Shown one piece after another: positions 44,346-52,924 of a stretch of 64,000 nucleotides of DNA; the stretch's first letter is position 1; each line of letters begins with the position of its first letter. Location: contig JALUAG010000106.1 of assembly GCA_027045875.1 (NCBI GenBank), forward strand, positions 1-64,000, given 5' to 3'. This stretch comes from Alphaproteobacteria bacterium. Its GTDB lineage: Bacteria; Pseudomonadota; Alphaproteobacteria; Geminicoccales; Geminicoccaceae. The notes under the pieces were generated by a model. That model was not told the DNA's origin. It ran no database searches and saw only the letters and a program-made list of their open reading frames with translations. The position numbers and the translations under genes were made by a program.

Positions 44346-45439
44346 AGGGGCAGATCGCGGGGATCGCGTCCGCGCATCCGCATCAGGAACTTGGCGATGC
44401 GCGGGGCGGGATCGGCGATGTCGGCGGGATGCCGCCAGCGGGCGCCGATGGCCTCGCGGGCGGCCAGCAGACAGGCCGCCGGCCCCTCCTCGGCCAAGAG
44501 CTCCCGGCAGAGCTTGAGATAGACGCCGGGATTGAGCATCCGCCGTCCCACCACATAGCTGGTGGGGCTCGTGACCTCGCCGCAGGCGGCCTCCACCAGG
44601 AGCCGCGGCAGGTGCAGGCCGCAATCGAGGAAGTAGCGGACGTAGCCGGGCAGGCGGGGATTGATCTCGATCACCCTGGGCGTGCCGCAGCGGGCGTCGA
44701 TCTTGAACTCCACCTCCGCCGGTCCCTGCCATCGGAGATGGTCGAAGAAGGGCAGCACGGCCTCGACCAGGGCCGGCTCGTGGCTGCTCTCGACGAGGGC
44801 GGCGAGGCCGCCTTTTGCCGGGTACTGGCGGATCTTGCGCAGGGTGAACCAGGCGACGAGCCGCGAGCGGCGGTCGAACAGCAGGGTGGCGGCGCGCATC
44901 GCCGTCGGCGGACCGGGCACATATTCGCACAGGAGATCGTCCGGGCCGGCGGCGCGCCGGGCGGCGGCGGCATCCGCGAAACGCCGCACCCCGCGCGCCC
45001 CGCCGACATCGAAGCGGGGCTTGACGACCACCGGCCCCGTCGCCTCCGCGGGGGTGAAAAGCCGCGGCGCCGGGATCCCGAGACGCGCACACAGGCGATG
45101 GGTCCGGCACTTGTCGTAGGCCGCCAGCACCGTCTCGTGGTCGGGGAAGGTCAGTGCGAAATGCCGCGCCAGCAGCGATCGCGCTCGGCTGAGCCGGACC
45201 ACATCGGCGGAGCTCATGGCCAGCAGCAGCTCCACGCCCGCCGCCCGCAGCCGTTCGGCGAGGCGCGCCGGCGGAAGATCGTCCGGCAGGCGCAGATGCG
45301 TCCCGCAGTAGCGCGATCGCAGGCCGAGCGCCGGCATCCGCGGATCGCAGCCGATCACCGCGTGACCGCCCCGGCCGAGATCCCGGATCACGGCCAGAGC
45401 CGCGCGATCCAGCGCTCGCGTCACCGCCACCCGGGTCAC
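44342..45439 (-). CDS. ATP-grasp ligase of unknown specificity
   Basis: A 365-residue ATP-grasp protein (carbamoyl-phosphate-synthase L-like). A Rossmann-like N-domain (RAALAVIRDLGRGGHAVIGC) precedes the ATP-grasp fold: VVVKPRFDVGGARGVRRF nucleotide loop (about residues 135-152), LLCEYVPG hinge and the metal-binding EVEFKIDARCGTPRVIEINP with RLPGY. Such enzymes join a carboxylate to an amine or thiol via an acyl-phosphate. It is in tandem with the FemAB-like gene 16 bases upstream. No carrier or substrate gene was recognised nearby. Confidence 0.82.
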   Translation of the reverse strand: MTRVAVTRALDRAALAVIRDLGRGGHAVIGCDPRMPALGLRSRYCGTHLRLPDDLPPARLAERLRAAGVELLLAMSSADVVRLSRARSLLARHFALTFPDHETVLAAYDKCRTHRLCARLGIPAPRLFTPAEATGPVVVKPRFDVGGARGVRRFADAAAARRAAGPDDLLCEYVPGPPTAMRAATLLFDRRSRLVAWFTLRKIRQYPAKGGLAALVESSHEPALVEAVLPFFDHLRWQGPAEVEFKIDARCGTPRVIEINPRLPGYVRYFLDCGLHLPRLLVEAACGEVTSPTSYVVGRRMLNPGVYLKLCRELLAEEGPAACLLAAREAIGARWRHPADIADPAPRIAKFLMRMRGRDPRDLPL

Positions 45440-45455
45440 CTTGCCGCGCTCCGCT

Positions 45456-46607
45456 CTACGAGGGCGTGAGGACGTCTGTGAACTTGTAGCGTCGCGCGAC
45501 CCAGCGGTGGAGCCGGAACACGGGTCGCGCCACGAGGTTTTCCGCCCCTCCGGGCCCGCGGAAGTAGAGCCGGGTGGGGAGGAAGTCGAAGCCGCGGCGG
45601 GCCTTGAGCCGGTGCTGCAGGATGCCGCCGTAGAGACGCCGGAGCCCGAGCTCGGTCGCCCGGCGCACCGGCAGGTAGTAGCCCATGTTGAAATAGAGGA
45701 ACGATCCGCGGGTCTCGGGCAGAAAGCCGCAGAAGGACAGATGGCCGACGCGCCCGTCGTGCACGACGGCCGCGAAGCCCACCAGCTCCCGGCCGGCGAA
45801 GGCCCCGAAGATGATGCAGCGCTCGCCCAGATGCTGCCTGAGCAGCGGCAGCAGGCGCGGACCGTAGGGATAGGGTACGTCGGGATTGAGGCGACGGTGA
45901 TGGGCGAGGGCGATCCCGTGCAGCCGGTCGGCCAGAGGCTCCGGATCGGCGATCTCCCGGATCTCGATGCCGCTGCGGGCGAAGACGCGGATCTCCCTGC
46001 GCACCATGCTGGGAAGGGTCGGCGAGCGGGCCCGCAGCGCCTCCAGATAGCCGTCGAAATCCGACCAGGCGATGTCCATGTAGGCGACGGGATTGTCGAG
46101 GGTGGCGAGGAAGCCGCGGTCGCGGAGGAGGCCCTGGAGCTCGCTGTCGGTGGCCGGCACCCGGCGGAAGACGAGCGGCAGGCCGCGCTCGCGCGCCCGT
46201 TCCAGCAGCCGGTCGAGGAGCTCCGCGCGCCGCGGGCCGAAGAGGGCGGGATCGCAGTCCTTGTGGGGTCCCACCAGCAGGCAGGGCACGAAGGAGACGC
46301 CCAGCCGGGCCAGCGGCCGGCGCAGGCGACCCAGAAGCACGCGGTCGGGAGAATGGAAGCAGTCCTGGCTCGCGACCTCGCGCAGGACGGCGGCGGCGGT
46401 CAGCCGTCCGCCCTCCTCGAGGGCGAGGTAGAGGGGGCACTCGTCGCGGGCGGCCTCGTCGAGGGCGCGCAGCCAGCCGTGGCCCACCATCATGCCGGGC
46501 GACAGCCGCGTCCAGACGTCCTCGTCGAAGGCGGTGACCCGGTCGGTGGACCGGAGGCGGGTTGCCGTGTCGGCCGGTGGCCGCGTCCGCGTCGCGGTCT
46601 CGCTCAT
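45456..46607 (-). CDS. FemAB/GNAT-like acyltransferase (peptidoglycan-recognition family type)
   Basis: A 383-residue protein resembling the Acetyltransf_6/FemAB-like GNAT group. The C-terminal half has typical segments: LPSMVRREIRVFARSGIEIR (about residues 211-230), IALAHHRRLNPDVPYPYGPR, FGAFAGRELVGFAAVVHDGR and SFLYFNMGYYLPVRRATELG. Relatives transfer aminoacyl or acyl groups from carriers such as aminoacyl-tRNA. The ATG at 46605-46607 is chosen from the position of conserved sequence. It is first in a two-gene leftward unit with the ATP-grasp gene and divergent from paaK. Confidence 0.75.
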   Translation of the reverse strand: MSETATRTRPPADTATRLRSTDRVTAFDEDVWTRLSPGMMVGHGWLRALDEAARDECPLYLALEEGGRLTAAAVLREVASQDCFHSPDRVLLGRLRRPLARLGVSFVPCLLVGPHKDCDPALFGPRRAELLDRLLERARERGLPLVFRRVPATDSELQGLLRDRGFLATLDNPVAYMDIAWSDFDGYLEALRARSPTLPSMVRREIRVFARSGIEIREIADPEPLADRLHGIALAHHRRLNPDVPYPYGPRLLPLLRQHLGERCIIFGAFAGRELVGFAAVVHDGRVGHLSFCGFLPETRGSFLYFNMGYYLPVRRATELGLRRLYGGILQHRLKARRGFDFLPTRLYFRGPGGAENLVARPVFRLHRWVARRYKFTDVLTPS

Positions 46608-46728
46608 CTGCCGTTCCCTGCGATCCTGCCGCCGCACGGGGGCGCGCCCGGATGTCCGGTGGCCGCGGCGCGCGCCGCGGCCCGTTACGGATAGGCGCGA
46701 TGCGGCGATGACGCCACCCGCGGATCGC

Positions 46729-46760
46729 GGGCGCCATATCATCGGGCACCATATCATGGT
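46729..46760. promoter_or_regulatory. Tandem repeat and dyad between paaK and FemAB-like gene
   Basis: GGGCGCCATATCAT (46729-46742) is repeated with one change as GGGCACCATATCAT (46744-46757), a 15-base period. The second copy also forms a perfect dyad, ACCAT-ATC-ATGGT (46748-46760). This sits in the 260-base divergent intergenic region and looks like an operator, for paaK, for the leftward pair, or both. Confidence 0.5.
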
Positions 46761-46867
46761 GGGGATCGCCACCGGGCTCCGGCTGGAGGCGTCGGCGACT
46801 TGAAAATTCGCCCGCCGCCCGTGATCTTGGACCCGCTTCAGGAGGGACCGCCGGGAGGGAGGTTGCC

Positions 46868-48181
46868 ATGCGGCATGCGCGTGCGCCCAGGAAGGAGGAA
46901 CTCGATCCGATCGAGATGGCGAGCCGGGACGAGATCGAGGCGCTGCAGCTCGACCGTCTCAAATGGTCGCTGCGGCATGCCTACGACAACGTTCCCTTCT
47001 ACCGCGAGCTGTGGGACGAGAAGGGGGTGCATCCCGAGGACGTGCACGCGCTCGAGGACCTGCGGCGGTTTCCCTTCGTCACCAAGCAGGATCTGCGGCG
47101 CTACTACCCCTTCGGCATGTTCGCCGTGCCGCGCGAGCAGGTGGTGCGCATCCACGCCTCCTCCGGCACCACCGGCAAGCCGACGGTGGTCGGCTACACG
47201 CGCAACGATCTCGAGACTTGGTCGGAGGTGGTGGCCCGCTCCCTGCGCGCGGCCGGCGCCCGGCCCGGCGAGATCATCCACGTGGTGTACGGCTACGGCC
47301 TGTTCACCGGCGGGCTCGGCCTCCACTACGGGGCCGAGCGCATGGGGATGACGGTGGTGCCCATGTCGGGCGGCATGACCGAGCGCCAGGTCCAGCTGAT
47401 CGCCGATTTCCGGCCGCAGGTGATCGCCGTCACCCCCTCCTACATGCTGGCCATCGCCGACGAGTTCGAGCGTCAGGGGCTCGACCCCCGCGAGAGCTCG
47501 CTCGAGGTGGGGGTGTTCGGGGCCGAGCCCTGGACCGAAGCCATGCGCCGCGAGATCGAGGAGCGCTTCGCCATGGACGCGGTCGACATCTACGGGCTGT
47601 CCGAGGTGATCGGCCCGGGGGTGGCGATGGAGTGTATCGAGACCAAGGACGGGCTGCACGTATGGGAGGACCATTTCCTGCCCGAGGTGATCGATCCGGC
47701 CACCGGCGAGGTGCTGCCCGACGGCGAGATGGGCGAGCTCGTCTTCACCTCCCTTTCCAAGGAGGCTTTTCCGGTGATCCGCTACCGCACCCGGGACCTC
47801 ACCCGGCTGCTGCCGGGCACCGCCCGCAGCATGCGGCGGATGGAGAAGATCACCGGCCGCAGCGACGACATGCTGATCATCCGCGGCGTCAATCTGTTCC
47901 CCTCCCAGATCGAGGAGCTCCTCGAGGCGGATCCCCGCCTCACCCTCCACTACGTGCTCGAGGTGCGGCGGGACGGTCCCCTCGATCAGCTCACGGTGCT
48001 GGTCGAGGCGCGGCCGGAGGCGGCGGAGGCGTCCGTACGCGAGGCGGCGGAGGCCGAGCTGCGGCACCATATCAAGAGCCGCATCGGCGTCAGCGCCGCG
48101 GTACGGGTGACCGAGCCCGGAAGCATCGAGCGCTCGATGGGCAAGGCGAAGCGCATCGTCGATCTGCGCAAGAGCGGCTGA
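46868..48181 (+). CDS. paaK: Phenylacetate-CoA ligase PaaK
   Basis: PaaK activates phenylacetate to phenylacetyl-CoA with ATP, the entry step of the aerobic hybrid pathway. The 437-residue adenylate-forming enzyme has LKWSLRHAYDNVPFYRELWD, the P-loop SSGTTGKPTVVGYTRND at about residues 98-114, YGLSEVIGPGVAMECIETKD and the C-terminal DDMLIIRGVNLFPSQIEELL. Length is exactly that of PaaK. GGGAGGGAGGTTGCC precedes the ATG. It ends 12 bases from the convergent folD stop. Confidence 0.95.
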   Translation: MRHARAPRKEELDPIEMASRDEIEALQLDRLKWSLRHAYDNVPFYRELWDEKGVHPEDVHALEDLRRFPFVTKQDLRRYYPFGMFAVPREQVVRIHASSGTTGKPTVVGYTRNDLETWSEVVARSLRAAGARPGEIIHVVYGYGLFTGGLGLHYGAERMGMTVVPMSGGMTERQVQLIADFRPQVIAVTPSYMLAIADEFERQGLDPRESSLEVGVFGAEPWTEAMRREIEERFAMDAVDIYGLSEVIGPGVAMECIETKDGLHVWEDHFLPEVIDPATGEVLPDGEMGELVFTSLSKEAFPVIRYRTRDLTRLLPGTARSMRRMEKITGRSDDMLIIRGVNLFPSQIEELLEADPRLTLHYVLEVRRDGPLDQLTVLVEARPEAAEASVREAAEAELRHHIKSRIGVSAAVRVTEPGSIERSMGKAKRIVDLRKSG

Positions 48182-48193
48182 CGGGCGGGCGCC

Positions 48194-49078
48194 TCAGGGC
48201 TCGAGGCGGCGGCGGGCGGCGAGCAGCGTGTTGTAGAGCAGACAGGCCACCGTCATCGGCCCCACGCCGCCCGGCACCGGGGTGATGGCGGCGGCCCGCT
48301 CCGCCGCTTCGGCGAAGGCCACGTCGCCGACCAGACGGCTCCCGCCGTCGTCCTCGATGCGATTGATGCCCACGTCGATCACCACCGCCCCCTCGCGGAC
48401 CCAGTCGCCGCGCACCATTTCCGGCCGGCCGACGGCGGCCACCAGGATCTCCGCCTCGCGGCAGCGGTCGGCGAGATCGCGGGTGCGCGAATGGGCCAGG
48501 GTGACGGTGGCATCGGCGCCCAGCAGCAGCGCCGCCATCGGCTTGCCGACGATGTTGGAACGCCCCAGCACCAGCGCCCGACGCCCGCGCAGCCCCTCGC
48601 GGCCGAGCACCGATTCGAGCAGCATCATGCAACCGAGCGGCGTGCAGGGCAGCAGCAGGCCGGCCTCGCGCGGCCGCGCGGCGGCCCACATGCGGCCGAC
48701 GTTCACGGGGTGGAAACCGTCCACGTCCTTGGCCGGATCGATCGCCTCCAGCACCACCCGGCCGTCGATGCCGGCGGGCAGGGGGAGCTGCACCAGGATG
48801 CCGTGCACCGAGGGGTCGGCGTTGAGAGCGGCGAGGCGGGCGAGGAGGGCCTCCTGGCCGATGTCGGCCGGCAGCCGCTCGACCTCGCCCGCGATCCCCA
48901 CCTCCGCCGCCATCTTCGCCTTGGTGCGCACGTAGACCTGGCTCGCCGGGTTCTCGCCCACCAGCAGCACCACGAGGCGCGGCACGACGCCGTGCCGCCA
49001 GCGCAGCGCCGCCACCTCCTCGGCCACCCGTGCCCGCAGCGCCGCCGCCCGGGCCCGACCGTCGATGATCTCCGCCAT
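48194..49078 (-). CDS. folD: Methylenetetrahydrofolate dehydrogenase/cyclohydrolase FolD
   Basis: FolD interconverts 5,10-methylene-, methenyl- and 10-formyl-tetrahydrofolate using NADP. The 294-residue protein has [20 protein letters not shown] (with the active-site YxxxK), [25 protein letters not shown], the NADP motif [13 protein letters not shown] and the C-terminal [11 protein letters not shown]. It is last in the leftward set yggT-yggU-folD. Confidence 0.96.
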   Translation of the reverse strand: MAEIIDGRARAAALRARVAEEVAALRWRHGVVPRLVVLLVGENPASQVYVRTKAKMAAEVGIAGEVERLPADIGQEALLARLAALNADPSVHGILVQLPLPAGIDGRVVLEAIDPAKDVDGFHPVNVGRMWAAARPREAGLLLPCTPLGCMMLLESVLGREGLRGRRALVLGRSNIVGKPMAALLLGADATVTLAHSRTRDLADRCREAEILVAAVGRPEMVRGDWVREGAVVIDVGINRIEDDGGSRLVGDVAFAEAAERAAAITPVPGGVGPMTVACLLYNTLLAARRRLEP

Positions 49079-49112
49079 GTCGCCGCTCTCCCTCCGTTTC
49101 TGCGCGCCCTTC

Positions 49113-49460
49113 CTAACGCCGGCGAGCCTGCCCGCCGCGGGCCCCCGCCTCCGCCGTCAGCGCGACCGCGCGTTCCCGCAGGGCGACGGGCGGGCCGCGC
49201 AGCAGCACGCGCTTGCGGCGCGAGGCGACGCCGCTCCGCAGCTCGACCGCCGAAACGGGCACCCCGAGCGCGCGGGCGAGCAGCCGGCGCACCGCGAGAT
49301 TGGCGCGCCCGCCTTCCGCCGGCACCGCCACCCGGACGGCCAGCCAGGCGCCGCCCGCCGCGTCCTCGACGATCCCGGTGATCCGGTCCTCGCCGCCCCG
49401 CGGCGTCACCCGGACCGCGAGCTCGAGACCCGCACCGGTCGTCCGCCAGGGTACCGCCAC
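49113..49460 (-). CDS. yggU: DUF167 (YggU) family protein
   Basis: A 115-residue DUF167/UPF0235 protein with the typical pattern [37 protein letters not shown] and [20 protein letters not shown] followed by the basic [10 protein letters not shown]. Function is undefined. It lies between yggT (13 bases upstream) and folD (34 bases downstream), a common association. Confidence 0.9.
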   Translation of the reverse strand: MAVPWRTTGAGLELAVRVTPRGGEDRITGIVEDAAGGAWLAVRVAVPAEGGRANLAVRRLLARALGVPVSAVELRSGVASRRKRVLLRGPPVALRERAVALTAEAGARGGQARRR

Positions 49461-49473
49461 CGCCGGTTCCCGC

Positions 49474-49755
49474 TCAGAAGCACAGCAGCTCGAAGGCGAG
49501 ATCGCGGACGAAGTAGAGGGCGAGGATGAGGACGATCGGCGAGATGTCGAGGCCGCCGAAGCTGGGCAGGAAATTGCGGATCGGGGCCAGCAGCGGCTCG
49601 GTGATGCGGTGGAGGAATTCCCCCACCTGCCAGACGAAGCGGTTGTGGGTGTTGAGGACGTTGAAGGCGACCAGCCAGCTCAGCACGACCGAGGCGATGA
49701 GGAGCCAGATGTAGATCGAGACGACCGTGTCGATCAGTCTGCAGAGCGCGTACAT
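49474..49755 (-). CDS. yggT: YggT family membrane protein
   Basis: A 93-residue protein with two membrane helices (about residues 9-30 and 68-88) separated by the family motif HRITEPLLAPIRNFLPSFGG followed by LDISPIVLILALYFVRD. YggT proteins have been linked to osmotic adaptation and division-site/photosynthetic compartment functions in other organisms; the role here is not inferred. It is first of the yggT-yggU-folD group. Confidence 0.92.
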   Translation of the reverse strand: MYALCRLIDTVVSIYIWLLIASVVLSWLVAFNVLNTHNRFVWQVGEFLHRITEPLLAPIRNFLPSFGGLDISPIVLILALYFVRDLAFELLCF

Positions 49756-49875
49756 ATCGCTTCGCCCCTTCGCCCGGGCCGCCGACGCCCCTCCGGTTAG
49801 CGGATCCGGTTGCGGGCGGCAAGCGTCGCCGGGCGCCGCCGCCTGCGATCGGGCGACCGCAGGCGGCCCGTCGGC

Positions 49876-50094
49876 TCAGGCGGGAAGGCGCGCTTTCTCG
49901 AACGACGCCACCGCGTCGGCGAGGCGGCGCAGGGCGAAGACGAGCGAGGATTCGTCCCGCATGCGGAAGGCGGTGCTCACGAGCAGGGCGGCGCTGATCA
50001 CCGCCTCGCTGCGCTCGTCCCGCGGCTCCGCCGCCCGGGGCGGGATCTCCCCGCTCTTCTGTTCGTAGTCGAGAATCGCTGCCAGAGCCTTCAT
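49876..50094 (-). CDS. Small conserved-looking protein, unknown
   Basis: A 72-residue helical protein beginning MKALAAILDYEQKSGEIPPR with a C-terminal amphipathic segment (SSLVFALRRLADAVASFEKA). The ATG at 50092-50094 follows GGGAAGCGAGA; an upstream ATG would add 11 residues. No family recognised. It lies just downstream of the intrinsic terminator at 50139-50175, so its transcription may depend on read-through from the promoter at 50215-50243. Confidence 0.55.
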   Translation of the reverse strand: MKALAAILDYEQKSGEIPPRAAEPRDERSEAVISAALLVSTAFRMRDESSLVFALRRLADAVASFEKARLPA

Positions 50095-50138
50095 TCTCGC
50101 TTCCCTCGATGCAGTTGGCGCAAACACGCAGGTCCTCC

Positions 50139-50175
50139 AAAAAAGAGCCCCCGCAAGCGGCTGCTCGGCGGGGGC
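50139..50175 (-). terminator. Intrinsic terminator, leftward
   Basis: On the minus strand GCCCCCGC (50175-50168) pairs perfectly with GCGGGGGC (50154-50147), an 8-pair GC stem, followed by TC and six T (50144-50139). It is the most canonical Rho-independent terminator in the window. Confidence 0.85.
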
Positions 50176-50208
50176 GCAGTGAGGGAGGGAGGCACCGTCT
50201 GACTTGAC
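50139..50208 (-). ncRNA. Candidate small RNA with anti-Shine-Dalgarno motif
   Basis: A leftward promoter at 50215-50243 and the terminator at 50139-50175 would define a transcript of about 70 nucleotides. Its unpaired 5' half contains CCTCCCTCCC (minus strand of 50183-50192), complementary to Shine-Dalgarno sequences, as in several alphaproteobacterial trans-acting sRNAs. No ORF fits. The alternative is a terminator-containing leader (attenuator) for the 72-residue gene at 50094. No match to a named sRNA family was recognised. Confidence 0.5.
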
Positions 50209-50553
50209 GCGCCGAACATAGCCTTAACCGAAATCCACGTCAACAAGAAATGCATCGGCTGTACTTAAAAACATCAATGACTTCACCGCAAAGCCTTGTC
50301 GACTCTTGCGGAAAATTTTGCGACAAGTTTATCCATTTTCAACGCACCCAAGACCAGAACCGGAAATTCACGTGTTTTCAAGGAGTTGGCCGGCAAAGTC
50401 ACATCAAGCATCACTTCAAGCGCCGTCCCGGCGCCGATCCCCTCACGGATCGCGCGGATCCCCGGCACCGGTTCATATCAAACTTCGAAAACGAACGCTA
50501 GCACAAAATGTTAGGTGAAAATTCTCAGATCAGACTTGATGGAATCGCGACAT
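50209..50553. other. AT-rich intergenic island
   Basis: This stretch is visibly lower in GC (roughly half) than the ~70% surroundings. It holds only short overlapping ORFs on both strands (for example a 61-codon GTG ORF, 50283-50468 minus, and a 72-codon ORF, 50296-50514 plus), none with recognised similarity or a good ribosome-binding site. It may be a regulatory region, a decayed insert or a small transferred fragment. Confidence 0.5.
50215..50243 (-). promoter_or_regulatory. Leftward sigma70-type promoter
   Basis: On the minus strand TTGACG (50243-50238), a 17-base spacer and TATGTT (50220-50215) form a good promoter, 5/6 and 4/6 to consensus, with predicted start near 50208. It lies in an AT-rich island and points directly into the terminator about 40 bases downstream. 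Confidence 0.6.
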
Positions 50554-50901
50554 TCATGTCGGCGGCGCGCTCAGCATCAGGAACATCGTCAGCGCATCCT
50601 CCGTCTCCGGGTCGAGCTCGAAGGCCAGATGCATGCGTTCCGCACCGGCCCGCAGCACCCGCGCCGCCAGCCCCCCGGGGACGCCGAAGCAGCCGCATTC
50701 GAGCCGCACCCGCCGCCCCTGCCAGTCGGGGCGCCCGGGCAGCACCGCGGCGCCGCCCAGGGAGATGTCGAGGAGGCCCGCCTCCAGGGTCTCCCCCTCC
50801 CGCACCACCCTGACCGGCAGGGTCACCGCATAGCGGCGATACAGCCGGCGGTCCTCGATCGGATCGTCCTGCGCGTCCACGGGCGGATGGGGGCTGCGCA
50901 T
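50554..50901 (-). CDS. PilZ domain protein
   Basis: A 115-residue single-domain PilZ protein: the c-di-GMP-binding RxxxR motif is in RRLYRRYAVTLPVRV (about residues 18-32) and the DxSxxG motif in DISLGGAAVLPG (about 45-56). It would act as a small c-di-GMP effector, complementing the two GGDEF proteins at 28.7-31.7 kb. It stands alone on the minus strand and is followed by the AT-rich island. Confidence 0.88.
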   Translation of the reverse strand: MRSPHPPVDAQDDPIEDRRLYRRYAVTLPVRVVREGETLEAGLLDISLGGAAVLPGRPDWQGRRVRLECGCFGVPGGLAARVLRAGAERMHLAFELDPETEDALTMFLMLSAPPT

Positions 50902-51084
50902 GCGGCTTCGCTCCTCGCTCGGCCGCCGGAGGGCTGTCGCGGAAGCGGGTGGCGGCCGGCCATCCGGTATAGCGGCGCCGGGTTAAGGGCCGGTTAACGA
51001 CCGCTCTGGCGGTGGGGCCTCGTCCTCTGGTATAGAGCCGCCAGTTTCCCGCCCGGAAGGACGACAGCGGCTTTTCGAGGAACG

Positions 51085-51828
51085 ATGGCCGGACACTCCC
51101 AGTTCAAGAACATCATGTACCGCAAGAACCGCCAGGACGCCGCCCGGGCACGGCGGTTCACGCGGCTGGTGCGCGAGATCCAGGTGGCGGCCCGCTCCGG
51201 GCTGCCCGATCCCGCCCACAACCCCCGTCTCAGGAGCGCCATCCAGGCCGCCAAGGCGGCCAACGTGCCCAAGGAGAACATCGAGCGCGCGATCAGGAAG
51301 GGCCAGGGCGGCGAGGGCGAGGCCTACGAGGAGGTGCGCTACGAGGGCTACGGCCCGGGCGGGGTGGCGATCATCGTCGAGGCCCTGACCGACAACCGCA
51401 ACCGCACCGCGGCCGAGATCCGCGCCGCCTTCAGCAAGCACGGCGGCAGCCTCGGCGAGAGCGGCAGCGTCGCCTTCCAGTTCGAACGCGTGGGGATCGT
51501 GCGCTATCCGGCCGAGGCGGCGGACGCCGACAGCATGCTCGAGGCGGCCATCGAGGCCGGCGCCGAGGACTGCCAGAGCGGCGAGGAAGGGCACGAGATC
51601 CGCTGTGCGCCGGAGGAGCTGGCGGCCGTGCGGGACGCCCTCGAGGCGCGCTTCGGCCCGCCCGAGGAGGCGGTCCTCACCTGGCAGCCGCAGGTCACCG
51701 TGCCGGTGGCCGAGGACAAGGCTCAGACCCTCTTCAAACTCCTGGAAGCGCTCGACGAGAGCGACGACGTCCAGCGCGTGGTGGCCAACTTCGAAGTTTC
51801 CGAGGAGGTCCTGGCACGGCTCGCGTGA
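51085..51828 (+). CDS. yebC: YebC/PmpR family protein (TACO1)
   Basis: A 247-residue YebC-type protein: [20 protein letters not shown] at the N-terminus, [19 protein letters not shown] and [20 protein letters not shown] are family hallmarks. YebC proteins have been described as transcriptional regulators and, more recently, as factors helping ribosomes translate difficult (proline-rich) sequences. Its stop overlaps the ruvC GTG (GTGA), the usual yebC-ruvCAB arrangement. Confidence 0.95.
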   Translation: MAGHSQFKNIMYRKNRQDAARARRFTRLVREIQVAARSGLPDPAHNPRLRSAIQAAKAANVPKENIERAIRKGQGGEGEAYEEVRYEGYGPGGVAIIVEALTDNRNRTAAEIRAAFSKHGGSLGESGSVAFQFERVGIVRYPAEAADADSMLEAAIEAGAEDCQSGEEGHEIRCAPEELAAVRDALEARFGPPEEAVLTWQPQVTVPVAEDKAQTLFKLLEALDESDDVQRVVANFEVSEEVLARLA

Positions 51829-52325
51829 TCCGCGTCCTCGGTCTCGATCCGGGCCTGCGGCGCACTGGCTGGGGCATCGTCGAGGCGGACGGCAACAGTC
51901 TCCGGTACCGGGCCTGCGGCACCGTCGAGGTCGCCGCCGAGGGCGACCTCGCGCTCCGGCTGCAACGGCTCTACGATGCGCTGGCCGCCACCATCCGCGA
52001 GTTCCGCCCCCGCGAGGCGGCGGTGGAGGAGACGGTGGTCAACCGCAACGCCGGCTCCTCGCTGAAGCTCGGCCATGCCCGCGGGGTGGTGCTGCTGGCC
52101 GCCGCCCACGGCGGCCTCGCGGTGCACGAGTACGGCGCCAAGACGGTGAAGCGGGCGGTGACCGGCACCGGCGGCGCCGACAAGCGGCAGGTGGCGAGCA
52201 TGGTGCGCATGCTGCTGCCCGGCTGCGGCAACCCCGGCACCGATGCCGCCGACGCCCTCGCGGTCGCCATCTGCCATCTCCACCACCGGGCCGGCCGGGC
52301 GCTGCTGGCGGCGGTCCCGCCATGA
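51825..52325 (+). CDS. ruvC: Holliday-junction resolvase RuvC
   Basis: RuvC cuts Holliday junctions symmetrically. The 166-residue protein has the N-terminal acidic residue in [14 protein letters not shown], Glu in [11 protein letters not shown], and the C-terminal [13 protein letters not shown] with catalytic acidic residues. GTG start at 51825. Its stop overlaps the ruvA ATG (ATGA), coupling the two. Confidence 0.97.
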   Translation: MIRVLGLDPGLRRTGWGIVEADGNSLRYRACGTVEVAAEGDLALRLQRLYDALAATIREFRPREAAVEETVVNRNAGSSLKLGHARGVVLLAAAHGGLAVHEYGAKTVKRAVTGTGGADKRQVASMVRMLLPGCGNPGTDAADALAVAICHLHHRAGRALLAAVPP

Positions 52326-52924
52326 TCGCGCTCCTGCGCGGCCGGGTCGCCGTGTCCGAGGAGGAGGCGGTGGTGATCGACGTCGGCGGGGTGGGCTACC
52401 GGGTGTTCTGCGACGCCCGCACCCTGGCCGCCCTGCCGCCCGCGGGCGAGGCGGTGGAACTCCTGATCGAGACCCACATGCGCGAGGGGGCGATCCAGCT
52501 CTTCGGCTTCCGCGACCGGGCGGGCCAGCACTGGTTCCGCCTGCTGCAGAACATCCAGGGGGTGGGGGCGCGTCTCGCCCTGGCGCTGCTCTCCGCGCTC
52601 ACCCCCGAGGAGCTCGCCGCCGCCATCGCCGCCCAGGACCGCAGCGCCCTCGCCCGGGCGAACGGCGTCGGCCCGCGCCTCGCCGGCCGCATCATCGCCG
52701 AGCTCGAGGACCGGCTGGGCAGTCTGCCGCCGGCGATGGCCGCCGGTCCCGCCGCCGCCTCCCCCGGCGACGACGCCCTCGGTGACGCGGTGTCGGCGCT
52801 CCTGCATCTGGGCTACGGCCGCAGCGAGGCCCATCGGGCGGCCACCCTGGCGCGCGACCGGCTCGGGCCGGAGGTCGCGGTCGACCGGCTCATCCGCGAG
52901 GCCCTGAAGGAGCTCGCCCCGTGA
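52322..52924 (+). CDS. ruvA: Holliday-junction DNA helicase subunit RuvA
   Basis: RuvA binds the four-way junction and positions RuvB. The 200-residue protein has the N-terminal OB-fold ([20 protein letters not shown]), two helix-hairpin-helix motifs ([13 protein letters not shown] and [16 protein letters not shown]) and the C-terminal RuvB-contacting domain ([20 protein letters not shown]). It sits between ruvC and ruvB with four-base overlaps at both ends. Confidence 0.97.
   Translation: MIALLRGRVAVSEEEAVVIDVGGVGYRVFCDARTLAALPPAGEAVELLIETHMREGAIQLFGFRDRAGQHWFRLLQNIQGVGARLALALLSALTPEELAAAIAAQDRSALARANGVGPRLAGRIIAELEDRLGSLPPAMAAGPAAASPGDDALGDAVSALLHLGYGRSEAHRAATLARDRLGPEVAVDRLIREALKELAP

Noticed and set aside
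50283-50514. Small protein genes in the AT-rich island
   Set aside because: Overlapping short ORFs occur on both strands, without ribosome-binding sites or recognisable similarity. The evidence favours regulatory or decayed sequence.
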